64,000 nucleotides of DNA, taken from Formivibrio citricus (GTDB lineage Bacteria > Pseudomonadota > Gammaproteobacteria > Burkholderiales > Chitinibacteraceae). The position numbers and the translations under genes were made by a program. The notes beneath the pieces were generated by a model. That model was not told where the DNA came from. It did not search any database and worked only from the letters and a program-made list of their open reading frames with translations. The stretch covers positions 62,001 through 126,000 of the forward strand of contig NZ_FOVE01000006.1 in NCBI RefSeq assembly GCF_900115065.1. The letters are read 5' to 3'. This document shows positions 28,456-37,816 of the stretch, one piece after another (within the stretch, counting starts at the first letter, position 1; each line of letters opens with the position of its first letter).

Positions 28456-29547
28456 CTGCCGCACGATGGTGACGCCAGCGTCTGGCTGCGCTTTGTCCTG
28501 ACGCCCGGGCTTGGCTGCCGGGGGCGGCTTGACCTGCTCCGCGCTTTGGGAACGCCCGATGCTGTGCTGGGTGCTTCGGTGTCGAGATTGCGTGAGCATG
28601 TGGATATCCAGGTGGCCGAAGCCTTGGCGTCGGCTGCAGAACGCAAGGACTGGCCGGAACTCGATGCCCATGTGGCCTGGATTTCCGAGCCGGGAAACCA
28701 TCTTTTGACACTGGCTGACGAGACTTACCCTCGCGCACTGCTCGATCTGCCGGATGCGCCGGCCGTATTGTTCGTCAAGGGCGATCCCGCCCTCCTTTCC
28801 CGTTCCTCGCTTTCTGTTGTCGGCAGCCGGCAAGCCACGCCGCAGGGGCTGGAGAATGCCGAAGCCTTTTCCGCGAATTTTTCCCAATCCGGGTATGCGA
28901 TTGTCAGCGGGCTGGCGGCTGGCATCGATGCCGCCGCGCATCGCGGCGGGCTGTCCGGTACCGGATCGACGGTGGCCGTGGTGGGGACGGGGCTGGATCG
29001 TGTGTATCCGGCGTCCAATCGCAGTTTGGCGCACGACATCGCAGTGTGCGGTGCGCTGGTTTCCGAGTTTCCTCTGGGCTTTCCTCCCCGCGCGGAGCAT
29101 TTTCCCCGCCGTAACCGTCTGATCGCTGCACTGGGGGCTGGGTGTCTGGTGGTAGAGGCAACATTGGGCAGTGGTTCGCTGATTACCGCCAAGCAGGCCG
29201 CAGAACTCGGGCGCGAGGTCTTCGCGATTCCCGGTTCGATCCATTCGCCGCAGAGCAAGGGCTGCCATTATCTGATCAAGCAGGGTGCCAAGCTCGCTGA
29301 GTCGGCCCAGGATATTCTCGAAGAACTTTCCTTGCCGTCGCTACCGGGGCTGGCGGCACCGCAAGCCAATCCTCAAGGCGAGGATTCGGCGCTGTTGGAG
29401 CAATTGGGATGGGAGCCCGTCGATATGGATACCCTGACCGGACGCACGGGAAAGAAAGTGGACGAGCTGGCTACAAGCTTGCTGGCGCTGGAGCTGGAGG
29501 GCCGGATTGCATCCCTGCCGGGCGGGCGTTATCAGCGCAGGGTTTGA
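28456..29547 (+). CDS. dprA: DNA-processing protein DprA, probably with a CTG start
   Basis: DprA loads RecA on incoming single-stranded DNA during transformation. The Rossmann-like core is clear: VVGSRQATPQG, GLAAGIDAAAH, VVGTGLDRVYP, FPRRNRLIAAL and GSLITAKQAAELGREV. A C-terminal winged-helix-like tail follows. The conserved N-terminal helix-hairpin region (WLRFVLTPGLGCRGRLDLLRAL) is encoded upstream of the first standard start in frame (TTG at 28546); no ATG, GTG or TTG precedes it. The most likely start is CTG at 28456, with GGAGG at 28439-28443, giving 363 residues. If the TTG is used the protein loses that region. It is 2 bases after the LysM stop. Confidence 0.85.
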   Translation: MPHDGDASVWLRFVLTPGLGCRGRLDLLRALGTPDAVLGASVSRLREHVDIQVAEALASAAERKDWPELDAHVAWISEPGNHLLTLADETYPRALLDLPDAPAVLFVKGDPALLSRSSLSVVGSRQATPQGLENAEAFSANFSQSGYAIVSGLAAGIDAAAHRGGLSGTGSTVAVVGTGLDRVYPASNRSLAHDIAVCGALVSEFPLGFPPRAEHFPRRNRLIAALGAGCLVVEATLGSGSLITAKQAAELGREVFAIPGSIHSPQSKGCHYLIKQGAKLAESAQDILEELSLPSLPGLAAPQANPQGEDSALLEQLGWEPVDMDTLTGRTGKKVDELATSLLALELEGRIASLPGGRYQRRV

Positions 29548-29612
29548 GTCGGCACCCTGTTTTAGGCTATAAATCGCTTTGCGCTTCTTTATATTGATTG
29601 AATAAACGGACC

Positions 29613-31889
29613 ATGCCAGCCAATCTGCTGATCGTAGAATCGCCCTCGAAGGCGAAAACCCTGCAAAAATACTTGGGCAAGGATTTCCAGATCCTGGCCT
29701 CCTACGGACACGTTCGCGGACTGGTGCGCAAGGATGGCTCGGTCGATGTCGATCACGACTTCAAGATGAAGTACATGGTGATCGAACGCAACAAGAAGCA
29801 TGTCGATGCGATTTGCCAAGCCGTCAAGGACGCCCAGAACGTCTATCTGGCAACTGACCCGGACCGCGAAGGCGAGGCGATCTCCTGGCACATCATGGAG
29901 ATCCTCAAGGGCAAGAAGCTGGTTACGGCGGATCGCACCTTCAAGCGCGTGGTGTTTCACGAAATCACCGAAACGGCCGTGCTTAATGCTGTAGCCAACC
30001 CGCGCGATATCGACAGCCATCTCGTCAACGCGCAGCAGGCGCGCAGCGCGCTTGATTACCTGGTCGGCTTCAACCTTTCTCCGCTGTTGTGGCGCAAGAT
30101 TCGTCAGGGGCTTTCGGCTGGCCGTGTGCAAAGTCCCGCATTGCGCCTGATCTGCGAGCGCGAGCTGGAAATCCGCGCCTTTACTTCGCAGGAGTACTGG
30201 TCGCTGCATCTCGATAGCCACAAGGGCCGGCAGAAATTCAGCGCCAAGCTGACCGAGTGGCAAGGTCGCAAGTTGGAGCAGTTCGATCTGCCCAACGAGG
30301 CAGCGCAGGCCGATGTGCTGCGCGAGCTCGAAGGCAAGCCGGCGCGTGTGGTCACGGTCGAGAAGAAAAAGAAATCGCGTAGCCCGGCTGCGCCGTTTAC
30401 CACTTCGACCTTGCAGCAGGAAGCCGTGCGCAAGCTCGGCATGACCACCGACCGCGCCATGCGTACGGCGCAGCAATTGTATGAAGGGATCGATATCGGC
30501 AGCGGTACGGCCGGTCTGATTACCTACATGCGTACCGACTCGGTCGCGCTGGCCAACGAAGCCCTGTTCGAGCTGCGCGATTACATCGGGCAGAATTTCG
30601 ACAAGGACTATCTGCCTAACTCGCCGGTGACCTACCGCAACAAGGCCAAGAACGCCCAGGAAGCGCACGAGGCGATCCGCCCCACTTCCGTGTTCAATAC
30701 CCCGGACAAGGTCAAGCCCTTCCTGACCCCGGACCAGTTCAAGCTCTACCAGATGATCTGGAAGCGCACGCTGGCCTGCCAGATGGCACCGGCCAAGTTC
30801 GATACCGTCGCAGTCGATATTGCCGTCGGTGCCGGTACTTTCCGTGCCACGGGCCAGACGCTGGTTTTCCCCGGCTTCATTGCGGTCTATCAGGAAGATG
30901 CCGACGACGTCGAGGATGAAGACGAAGCCCGCCTGCCGGTGCTGGAGGCCAACGATGAGCTACCGGTCGACAAGCTCTACGGCGAGCAGCACTTTACCCA
31001 GCCGCCGCCACGTTTTACCGAAGCGAGTCTGGTGAAGTCGCTCGAAGAATTCGGCATCGGCCGTCCGTCGACTTATGCTTCGATTATCAAGACACTCAAG
31101 GATCGCGAATACGTGATCCTCGACAAGAAGCGCTTCACTCCGACCGATACCGGCGAGGTCGTCAACAAGTTCCTTACCGAACACTTCACCCAATACGTCG
31201 ATTACAACTTCACGGCCAAGCTGGAGGACCAGCTCGACGACATCTCCACCGGCGAACGTGAGTGGGTGCCGGTGCTGCACGACTTCTGGAAGAAATTCCA
31301 CAAACAGGTCGAGGAAAAGCAGGCGCTGTCGCGCAAGGAAGTGACGCAGGAAGAGATCGACGAACTTTGTCCGAAATGCGGCCAGAAACTGGCGATCCGC
31401 TTCGGCAAGCGCGGACGTTTCATTGGCTGTACGGCCTATCCGGAATGCGACTACGCGCGCAACATGAACGAAGACGCGTCCGATGCGCCAACCGAACCGG
31501 AAGTGGTCGAAGGCCGCACCTGTCCGGAATGCGATTCGCCGCTGCATATCAAGAAGGGGCGCTACGGCAAGTTCATCGGCTGTTCGGCGTATCCGAAATG
31601 CAAGCACATCGAGCCGCTGGAAAAGCCACGCGATACCGGCGTTGAATGCCCGGAGTGCCACAAGGGATCGCTGATCGAGCGCAAGAGCCGTTACGGCAAG
31701 CTGTTCTATTCGTGCAATACCTACCCGAAATGCAAGTACGCGACCTGGAACCCGCCGGTCGCCGAACCCTGCCCGAAATGCGGCTGGCCGATCCTGACCA
31801 TCAAGACCACCAAGCGCCGCGGCACGGAGAAGGTCTGTCCGCAAAAAGAATGCGGTTACAGCGAAGTTATCGCGCCGCCTGAGCAATAA
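29613..31889 (+). CDS. topA: DNA topoisomerase I
   Basis: A 758-residue type IA topoisomerase that relaxes negative supercoils. The TOPRIM domain begins MPANLLIVESPSKAKTLQKYLG and has TDPDREGEAISWH. The active-site tyrosine lies in GLITYMRTDS (Tyr305). The C-terminal part carries three or four CPxCG-type zinc-ribbon repeats from about residue 590, then a basic end. The start at 29613 gives the family N-terminus. In many betaproteobacteria a smg (DUF494) gene lies between dprA and topA; here only 65 bases separate them. Confidence 0.97.
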   Translation: MPANLLIVESPSKAKTLQKYLGKDFQILASYGHVRGLVRKDGSVDVDHDFKMKYMVIERNKKHVDAICQAVKDAQNVYLATDPDREGEAISWHIMEILKGKKLVTADRTFKRVVFHEITETAVLNAVANPRDIDSHLVNAQQARSALDYLVGFNLSPLLWRKIRQGLSAGRVQSPALRLICERELEIRAFTSQEYWSLHLDSHKGRQKFSAKLTEWQGRKLEQFDLPNEAAQADVLRELEGKPARVVTVEKKKKSRSPAAPFTTSTLQQEAVRKLGMTTDRAMRTAQQLYEGIDIGSGTAGLITYMRTDSVALANEALFELRDYIGQNFDKDYLPNSPVTYRNKAKNAQEAHEAIRPTSVFNTPDKVKPFLTPDQFKLYQMIWKRTLACQMAPAKFDTVAVDIAVGAGTFRATGQTLVFPGFIAVYQEDADDVEDEDEARLPVLEANDELPVDKLYGEQHFTQPPPRFTEASLVKSLEEFGIGRPSTYASIIKTLKDREYVILDKKRFTPTDTGEVVNKFLTEHFTQYVDYNFTAKLEDQLDDISTGEREWVPVLHDFWKKFHKQVEEKQALSRKEVTQEEIDELCPKCGQKLAIRFGKRGRFIGCTAYPECDYARNMNEDASDAPTEPEVVEGRTCPECDSPLHIKKGRYGKFIGCSAYPKCKHIEPLEKPRDTGVECPECHKGSLIERKSRYGKLFYSCNTYPKCKYATWNPPVAEPCPKCGWPILTIKTTKRRGTEKVCPQKECGYSEVIAPPEQ

Positions 31890-31915
31890 ACCGGCAGGCA
31901 TGGCGGGGGGGCGGC

Positions 31916-34531
31916 GTGCAGATAAGGGCTGACGGTTGGAGCGACGATTTTCGCCTGAAGCGGGAATTCGCCCTGCACCAGGCGTATTTCGAAGCCTTCG
32001 ATTCGGTCGTCGCGACCTTGCTGGCACCGGACGAACCCGATACCCTGCCGCAGGTCCTTTCCATCCTCGTGGACGTCAGCCGCTGTGCGGCTGGCGCCAT
32101 CTACCTCAACGAACCGGACCAGAGGGCCGCGCAGGCCATCGCATGCTGGGCCGATCCCGAGGCCGGGCTTCCCGGCTCGATTCCCGATGGCTTGTCGCGC
32201 ATCGCCTATACCGGTTTTCCGTTGCTGGCGGCAACGCTGGAGGCCGGCATGGTGCTCAACAAGACCCTGTTTGAATTGAGCCCGGTCGTACAAATGCGGC
32301 TGGTCCCGCTGGGCATCCGCCGCGCCATCTGCCTGCCGCTTCTGGAGCAGGACAATTGTTTCGGTTTTCTGGCGCTGTTCGATGTTGATGCGGAGCGGGA
32401 GCGTGCATCATCGGAATTGCGCTTTCTGTCCATGCTGACCAATGTGCTGGCCCAAGCTCTGCTCAAGCAGCGTGCGCAAGCCGGCATGCTGGCCGGGCAG
32501 GAGCGGCTCAAGGTCTTGGTCGGCGCCACGCAGGACATGGTTTTCGAGATCGATGAACAGGGCATCATTACCCAGGCTTGGTCCGGTCTTCCGGACCTGC
32601 CGCCGGTTTCCGTCCTGCGCGGCGCTTCGCTGAGCGCAGTCTTGCCGCAGGAACTGGCCGCCCCAATGGCTGTGGCCTTGCCAACGGTAGTGCGTGAAAT
32701 GCGGACGCAGCAGTTCAACTGTGTGCTGCCTGTCGAGCGCGGGGCCTTGTATCTGCTCGTGCGGCTGCAACCGATTCAGGCGGACGGGCAGACCCGGGCG
32801 GTGGCGCTGGTACAGGATGTTTCCGAAGTCATGCAGGAAGCCGCCCAGCGCAAGACCATGCTGGACACCCTCAACCTGCTGGAAGAGGCAGTGATCGACT
32901 TGACGCCCCAGGGCGTGTTGGCGGAAACCTCGCCGGCATGGGCACGTTTGCGCGGGATTGCCCCTCAGGATATCGTCGTTGAATTGGGGCAGCCGATTCT
33001 CAAGTGGGTCCATGCCGAAGATCAGGATGCTGTGGCTTCGGCTATGGGTCGACTGCTCGACTCCTCCGAGGCCAAGGCGCAGCGCTTTCGTTTGCTGCGA
33101 GGCAGTGGCGAGACGATCTGGGTCGAGGCAAGACTGATTGCCCATCATGCGCCGGATGGCGGCATCCAGTCGATCCGGGGCGTGCTGCGCGATGTGACCG
33201 TGGCGCATCTCAATGAACAGCACATTACCCAGTTGGCGTTGTACGACACCCTGACGCGCCTGCCTAACCGGCTGCTGCTCGACGACGAGCTGCACCAGGC
33301 CATCGAGCGCGCGCAGCGCGACAATACCAAGGTGGCGCTGGGTTTCATCGACCTGGATCACTTCAAGGAAGTGAACGATGCCTTTGGCCACAAAACCGGC
33401 GACGAGTTGCTGGTGAACGTGGCCACGCGCCTGTCCAATGCATTGCGCCCGGGCGATATGCTAGCGCGCTGGGGCGGCGACGAGTTCATCGCCCTGATCC
33501 CGGACTTGGGGAATCTGTCCGGCGTGCGAGGATTGGCGGAGCAACTGCGCAGCGCGGCCCAGCAGGGCGTGATGCTGGAGGGGCTGGAGGCGCGGCCTAC
33601 CATCAGCGTCGGCTTCGCCGTGTTTCCGGACGATGCCAGCTCTGCGGAGGAGTTGCTGTCCGCGGCCGACCATACCATGTACAACGCCAAGAATGCCGGA
33701 CGCAACAATGTCTGCTTTTACTCGGACCTCATGCACTTCAAGGCGCTGGGGCGCGAGCACATGGCCATTCAGGCCAGACTGGCCAATGCCATCCACGACG
33801 ATACCTTGCAGGTGTTCTACCAGCCTGTGGTCGAAGCCGGTACCGGCGAAGTACTGGCGGTCGAAGCGCTGGCGCGCTGGCAGGATGGTCAGGGCGGTTG
33901 GGTCAGCCCGGATATCTTCATTCCCATGGCCGAAAAAGCCGGCATGATCCATGAGTTGTCGGACCGGATCGTGACGCAGAGCCTTGAACGGTTGCACCGC
34001 TGGCGGGCAGCAGGGCTGAAGCAGCTGCTGATGGTTAATATTTCCCGCAGCCAGCTTTTTTCTCCGACCTTTCTGAGCCTGTTGGTGGAAAAATTGCTGC
34101 GTCTCGGATTGCGGCCCGGCGACGTGGTTCTGGAAATCACCGAATCTGTGGCCCTGACAGACTACGCCCGGCAGATGAAACACCTGCGCCAGATCGTGGA
34201 TGCCGGGTTCCAGATCGCCATCGATGATTTTGGCACCGGCTATTCTTCGCTTTCCCAATTGCACGAAATGCCGGTGCAGTTTCTCAAGGTGGATGGCTCG
34301 TTTTCGCAGCGCCTGCATACCGAAGACGGGCGCGGCATCATGCAGGCCATCGTACAGTTGGGGCAGTTGCTCAAGCTGGATGTGATCGTGGAGGGTGTGG
34401 AAAACCGGGAGACTGCGCAATACCTGAATGAAATCGGTGTGCGGCGCATGCAGGGTTTCTATTTCAGCGAGCCGGTACCGCCCAATGTGGCCGAACTGAG
34501 CTTGCGGCTGGGCGTGACGGCGCGCCTGTAA
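31916..34531 (+). CDS. GAF-PAS-GGDEF-EAL dual-domain c-di-GMP protein
   Basis: An 871-residue soluble protein: a GAF domain (about 25-185), one or two PAS domains (about 195-430), a GGDEF domain and an EAL domain. GGDEF is intact at 520-524, with the RPGD I-site five residues before it. The EAL domain retains EALARW (Glu650), NISRSQL, EITES, IDDFGTG and EGVE. Both activities are therefore possible, with regulation through GAF/PAS sensing. GTG at 31916 follows a run of G that can serve as ribosome-binding site. A terminator lies directly after the stop. Confidence 0.92.
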   Translation: MQIRADGWSDDFRLKREFALHQAYFEAFDSVVATLLAPDEPDTLPQVLSILVDVSRCAAGAIYLNEPDQRAAQAIACWADPEAGLPGSIPDGLSRIAYTGFPLLAATLEAGMVLNKTLFELSPVVQMRLVPLGIRRAICLPLLEQDNCFGFLALFDVDAERERASSELRFLSMLTNVLAQALLKQRAQAGMLAGQERLKVLVGATQDMVFEIDEQGIITQAWSGLPDLPPVSVLRGASLSAVLPQELAAPMAVALPTVVREMRTQQFNCVLPVERGALYLLVRLQPIQADGQTRAVALVQDVSEVMQEAAQRKTMLDTLNLLEEAVIDLTPQGVLAETSPAWARLRGIAPQDIVVELGQPILKWVHAEDQDAVASAMGRLLDSSEAKAQRFRLLRGSGETIWVEARLIAHHAPDGGIQSIRGVLRDVTVAHLNEQHITQLALYDTLTRLPNRLLLDDELHQAIERAQRDNTKVALGFIDLDHFKEVNDAFGHKTGDELLVNVATRLSNALRPGDMLARWGGDEFIALIPDLGNLSGVRGLAEQLRSAAQQGVMLEGLEARPTISVGFAVFPDDASSAEELLSAADHTMYNAKNAGRNNVCFYSDLMHFKALGREHMAIQARLANAIHDDTLQVFYQPVVEAGTGEVLAVEALARWQDGQGGWVSPDIFIPMAEKAGMIHELSDRIVTQSLERLHRWRAAGLKQLLMVNISRSQLFSPTFLSLLVEKLLRLGLRPGDVVLEITESVALTDYARQMKHLRQIVDAGFQIAIDDFGTGYSSLSQLHEMPVQFLKVDGSFSQRLHTEDGRGIMQAIVQLGQLLKLDVIVEGVENRETAQYLNEIGVRRMQGFYFSEPVPPNVAELSLRLGVTARL

Positions 34532-34557
34532 AAACGGCTCCCGAAGGAGCCGTTTTT
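34531..34557 (+). terminator. Rho-independent terminator
   Basis: An 11-bp perfect stem (34531-34541 with 34546-34556), CGAA tetraloop and a short T run, starting at the stop codon of the GGDEF-EAL gene. Confidence 0.92.
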
Positions 34558-34573
34558 ACGCACAACGCCAGTT

Positions 34574-34699
34574 CAGCAGGCGAGCGAGCCAAAGCAGGTG
34601 GCAGGAGGACGGAGCGCAGGAACCGGAATGTACATGCGAGTACATGAGGATTCCGAGCACCGCCCGACTGCCAGATGCGAAGGCGCAGTCGCCTGCTAG
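34574..34699. repeat. REP/cruciform-type intergenic repeat at the gltL 3' end
   Basis: About 126 bases that fold into an imperfect long hairpin. The outer arms are CAGCAGGCGA (34574-34583) and TCGCCTGCTA (34689-34698). Inner arms include GGCAG with CTGCC, and CGGAAT with ATTCCG around ATGTAC with GTACAT. The right arm contains the TAG stop of the minus-strand ATPase gene. No coding potential is seen. The layout is that of a repetitive extragenic palindrome; copy number elsewhere is unknown. Confidence 0.65.
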
Positions 34700-35430
34700 T
34701 TGCAGTGGTGCAATATCTTCGACAAAAACTGCTGCGCGCGCTCCGAGCGCGGCGAGCCGAAAAACTCTTCCTTGGTCGTGTCTTCGATAATCTGCCCCTG
34801 ATCCATGAAGATGACGCGATTGGCCACCTTGCGGGCAAAGCCCATTTCATGGGTCACTACCATCATGGTCATGCCTTCTTGGGCCAGCTCAACCATGACA
34901 TCCAGCACTTCATTGATCATTTCCGGATCCAGTGCCGAAGTGGGTTCATCGAACAGCATGCAATAGGGGCCCATGGCCAAGGCGCGGGCGATGGCGACGC
35001 GCTGCTGTTGCCCGCCGGAAAGCTGGCCGGGGAATTTGTCGGCATGCGCCTTGAGGCCGACCCGATCCAGCAGGGCCAGCCCTTTTTCCCGCGCCTCTTC
35101 CTTGCCGCGTCCCAACACTTCGACCTGCGCAAGGCAGAGATTGTCGGTGATGGAAAGGTGCGGGAACAGTTCGAAATGCTGGAATACCATGCCGACATGG
35201 CTGCGCAATTTGGGCAGGTTGGTTTTCGGGTCGTTGACCTTGGTGGTGTTGACCAGGATTTCGCCCTGCTGGATGGCTTCCAGACCGTTCACGCACTTGA
35301 TGAGCGTGGACTTCCCCGAGCCGGATGGGCCGCAGACCACGACGACCTCGCCCTTGGAGACGTGCGTGGAGCAGTCCTTGAGAACCTGAAAACTGCCATA
35401 CCATTTGGAGACGTTCTTGATTTCAATCAT
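34696..35430 (-). CDS. gltL: Glutamate/aspartate-type amino-acid ABC transporter, ATP-binding protein
   Basis: A 244-residue polar-amino-acid ABC ATPase. Walker A is GPSGSGKST, the signature LSGGQQQR, Walker [15 protein letters not shown], and the switch His lies in VTHEMGFAR. It completes the operon gltI-gltJ-gltK-gltL read on the minus strand, 12 bases after gltK. It powers import of acidic (or other polar) amino acids from the periplasm. Its stop codon is inside the palindromic repeat at 34574-34699. The glutamate/aspartate label is by operon order and similarity. Confidence 0.92.
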   Translation of the reverse strand: MIEIKNVSKWYGSFQVLKDCSTHVSKGEVVVVCGPSGSGKSTLIKCVNGLEAIQQGEILVNTTKVNDPKTNLPKLRSHVGMVFQHFELFPHLSITDNLCLAQVEVLGRGKEEAREKGLALLDRVGLKAHADKFPGQLSGGQQQRVAIARALAMGPYCMLFDEPTSALDPEMINEVLDVMVELAQEGMTMMVVTHEMGFARKVANRVIFMDQGQIIEDTTKEEFFGSPRSERAQQFLSKILHHCN

Positions 35431-35442
35431 GATGACTGTGTC

Positions 35443-36123
35443 CTAGTGCGCTTGCGCGATGGCAAGCTTCTTCTGCAAGTGCATGACCACGCGCGAAGCG
35501 GTGAAACTGATGACGAAGTAGACCGCTCCGGCGGAAAGCAGGAAGAGCGGCAATTCGCCGGTGATGTCACCGCGTGAGCGGGCCGTATTAAGAAAGTCCA
35601 TCAGGCCGACGGCATAGACGAGCGCGGTATCCTGGAACAGGATGATGCTTTGCTGCAGCAGGAGCGGGGCCATCTTGCGGAAGGCTTGTGGCAGGATGAC
35701 CAAGCGCATCGTCTGGCGGTAGTTCATGCCCAGTGCGTAGGCGGCGCTGACCTGCCCCTTGGGGATCGACTGGATGCCGGCGCGCAGGATCTCGCAGTAA
35801 TAGGCCGCTTCAAACATGGTGAAGGCCACGAGCGACGAGATGAAGGGGCCCACCGGCTCGGGTTTGCCAGTCATCCATTCGATGATCATGGGGACCAGGA
35901 AATAGAACCAGGAGATGACCAGCAGCAGCGGAATCGAGCGGAAATACCCGACATAGACGCTGGCAGAGAGGGACAGGATGCGGTTGTTGGATAGCCGGAA
36001 CAATGCCAGCATCGTGCCGATGACAATACCACCCATTACCGCCATAACCATCAGCTTGAGCGTGACTTGCAAGCCTTCCAGCAGGGCGGGCAGCGCATCG
36101 ATCAGGGAGTTGAATTCCATCAT
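35443..36123 (-). CDS. gltK: Amino-acid ABC transporter permease
   Basis: A 226-residue inner-membrane permease of the HisM/GltK class with about five helices. The EAA-type loop appears as EAAYYCEILRAGIQSIPKGQVSAAYALGM, followed by PQAFRKMAPLLLQQS. It forms the channel with GltJ. It overlaps gltJ by four bases (ATGA) and precedes gltL by 12 bases. Confidence 0.92.
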   Translation of the reverse strand: MMEFNSLIDALPALLEGLQVTLKLMVMAVMGGIVIGTMLALFRLSNNRILSLSASVYVGYFRSIPLLLVISWFYFLVPMIIEWMTGKPEPVGPFISSLVAFTMFEAAYYCEILRAGIQSIPKGQVSAAYALGMNYRQTMRLVILPQAFRKMAPLLLQQSIILFQDTALVYAVGLMDFLNTARSRGDITGELPLFLLSAGAVYFVISFTASRVVMHLQKKLAIAQAH

Positions 36124-36866
36124 TTGCCTCCCAGTGCGATCAAGCCGGGAACGCGCAGCTTGCGCTCCAGCCGGGACATGGTAAACATCACGCCCATGTT
36201 GACCGTGAAGTAAATCAGCGTGGCCATGGTGAACGCCTCAAACAGGTTGGCGGTGAATTCGCCGGTTTGCTTGGTTTGTGCCAGAAGTTCCATTAGCCCG
36301 ACCAGCGAAGCGACTGAAGAATTCTTGATGATGTTGAGGAATTCCGAAGTCAGTGGCGGGATGACGATGCGGAATGCCTGCGGCAGCAGCACGCGGCGGT
36401 AAGTCTGGGCGGTAGTCAGACCGAGTGCCGCTGCCGCCTGGCGCTGGCCGCGCGGCAGCGCCTCGATGCCGGTTCGTACCTGCTCGCAGACACGTGCTGC
36501 AGTAAAGAGCCCCAGGCAAAGCGTAACGATCAAAAAGCCCGAGACCTCCGGGCTGAGGTCCTGCTTGAGCCAGGTTTGCATGGATTCGGGCAGGATGTCT
36601 GGAATCAGGAAATACCAGACGAAGAGTTGTACCAGAAGCGGTACGTTGCGGAACAGGCTGACATACGCCGAACCAATGCCGGCCAGCCAGCGATTGGGCA
36701 GGGTGCGCATGGTTCCCAACAGGCTGCCCAACAACAGGGCAATCAGCCAGCCGCAAAGCGAGAGGGCCAAGGTCCATAACAGGCCGGACATGAACCAGTG
36801 AAGGTATATTTCTTCGCCGATGCCGGTGGACTTGAAAAAAACGGCCCAGTCCCAGTTGTAATTCAT
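36120..36866 (-). CDS. gltJ: Amino-acid ABC transporter permease
   Basis: A 248-residue inner-membrane permease of the GltJ class. The N-terminus YNWDWAVFF and the EAA-type loop (ARVCEQVRTGIEALPRGQRQAAAALGL, then LPQAFRIVIPPLTSEF) match glutamate/aspartate permeases. A strong GC hairpin in the 56-base gap separates it from gltI, which probably lowers permease expression relative to the binding protein. Confidence 0.92.
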   Translation of the reverse strand: MNYNWDWAVFFKSTGIGEEIYLHWFMSGLLWTLALSLCGWLIALLLGSLLGTMRTLPNRWLAGIGSAYVSLFRNVPLLVQLFVWYFLIPDILPESMQTWLKQDLSPEVSGFLIVTLCLGLFTAARVCEQVRTGIEALPRGQRQAAAALGLTTAQTYRRVLLPQAFRIVIPPLTSEFLNIIKNSSVASLVGLMELLAQTKQTGEFTANLFEAFTMATLIYFTVNMGVMFTMSRLERKLRVPGLIALGGK

Positions 36867-36885
36867 GGGTCGACTCCATCAATGA

Positions 36886-36914
36886 CCAACCCGCCGGCGA
36901 AACCGGCGGGTTGG
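36886..36914 (-). terminator. Intra-operon GC hairpin (attenuator or mRNA-stabilising)
   Basis: A perfect 12-bp stem (36886-36897 with 36903-36914), five-base loop and no T run, in the gap between the binding-protein gene and the permease genes. Such hairpins usually protect the upstream mRNA and cause partial read-through, which fits the need for excess binding protein. Confidence 0.7.
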
Positions 36915-36922
36915 CCGGGGTG

Positions 36923-37816
36923 TTACAGTTGTTCTGCTGCCTTGTCAGTCGGCTTGGCGATCAGCGTCTTCAGTTCATGGCTCATCGGGAAGCCCATGTT
37001 CAGCCCCTTGGGCGGAATCGGCTTCAGGAACCAGCGGTCATAAATGGCGTTGATTTTCCCGCTCTTGTAGAGGCCGGCAATGGCGCGATCCACGACCGCC
37101 TTGAACTGGGGATCGCCCTTGCGCAGCATGCAGCCGTAGATTTCTGCGGATTGCGGCTTGCCAACGATGGCCCAGTCGGCGGGTTTTTTGGCCTTGGCCA
37201 TTTCGCCCGCGAGCAGGGCGTCGTCCATCATGAAGGCTGCCACTCGCCCGGATTCCAGCATCAGGAAGGATTCCCCGTGATCCTTGGCGCTGATGATGCG
37301 CATCTTCATTTTCTTTTCTTCGTTCATCTTCTTGAGAAGACGTTCGGAGGTGGTGCCTGCGGTCGTGACGACATTTTTGCCAGCCAGATCCGGGAAGTCA
37401 TTGATGCCGGAAGTTTTCTTGGTGAGCAGACGGGTGCCGATCTGGAAGATGCCCAGCGAGAAGGCTGCCTGCTGCTGGCGTTCCACATTGTTGGTTGTCG
37501 ATCCGCATTCGACATCGACCGTGCCGTTCTGTACCAAGGGGATGCGAGTCTGCGAGGTGACCAGGTTGTACTTCACCTTCAGGCCGGGCATCTTGAGTTC
37601 TTTCTTGACTTCGTCAGCGATGGCTTGGGCGATGTCTACGGAATAGCCGATCGGTTTGGAATTGTTGGCCAGATAGGAGAATGGAATCGAAGAGTCGCGA
37701 TTTCCCAGCACGATGGTGCCGGAATCCTTGATTTTCTTGAGTGTGCCGGTCAATTCGGCCGCTTGGGCTGCGGGGAAGAGGCTGGCGATAAGCAATGCTA
37801 CAAAGCACTTTTTCAT
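36923..37816 (-). CDS. gltI: Amino-acid ABC transporter periplasmic binding protein
   Basis: A 297-residue periplasmic protein with a signal peptide (MKKCFVALLIASLFPAAQA). The SBP family 3 core includes LKKIKDSGTIVLGNRDSSIPFSY, IGYSVDIAQAIADEVKKEL, TVDVECGSTTNN and a terminal YDRWFLKPIPP. It captures glutamate/aspartate-like amino acids and delivers them to GltJK. It is first in the operon. The ATG at 37816 opens the signal peptide; the frame extends upstream without reason to use it. Confidence 0.93.
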   Translation of the reverse strand: MKKCFVALLIASLFPAAQAAELTGTLKKIKDSGTIVLGNRDSSIPFSYLANNSKPIGYSVDIAQAIADEVKKELKMPGLKVKYNLVTSQTRIPLVQNGTVDVECGSTTNNVERQQQAAFSLGIFQIGTRLLTKKTSGINDFPDLAGKNVVTTAGTTSERLLKKMNEEKKMKMRIISAKDHGESFLMLESGRVAAFMMDDALLAGEMAKAKKPADWAIVGKPQSAEIYGCMLRKGDPQFKAVVDRAIAGLYKSGKINAIYDRWFLKPIPPKGLNMGFPMSHELKTLIAKPTDKAAEQL

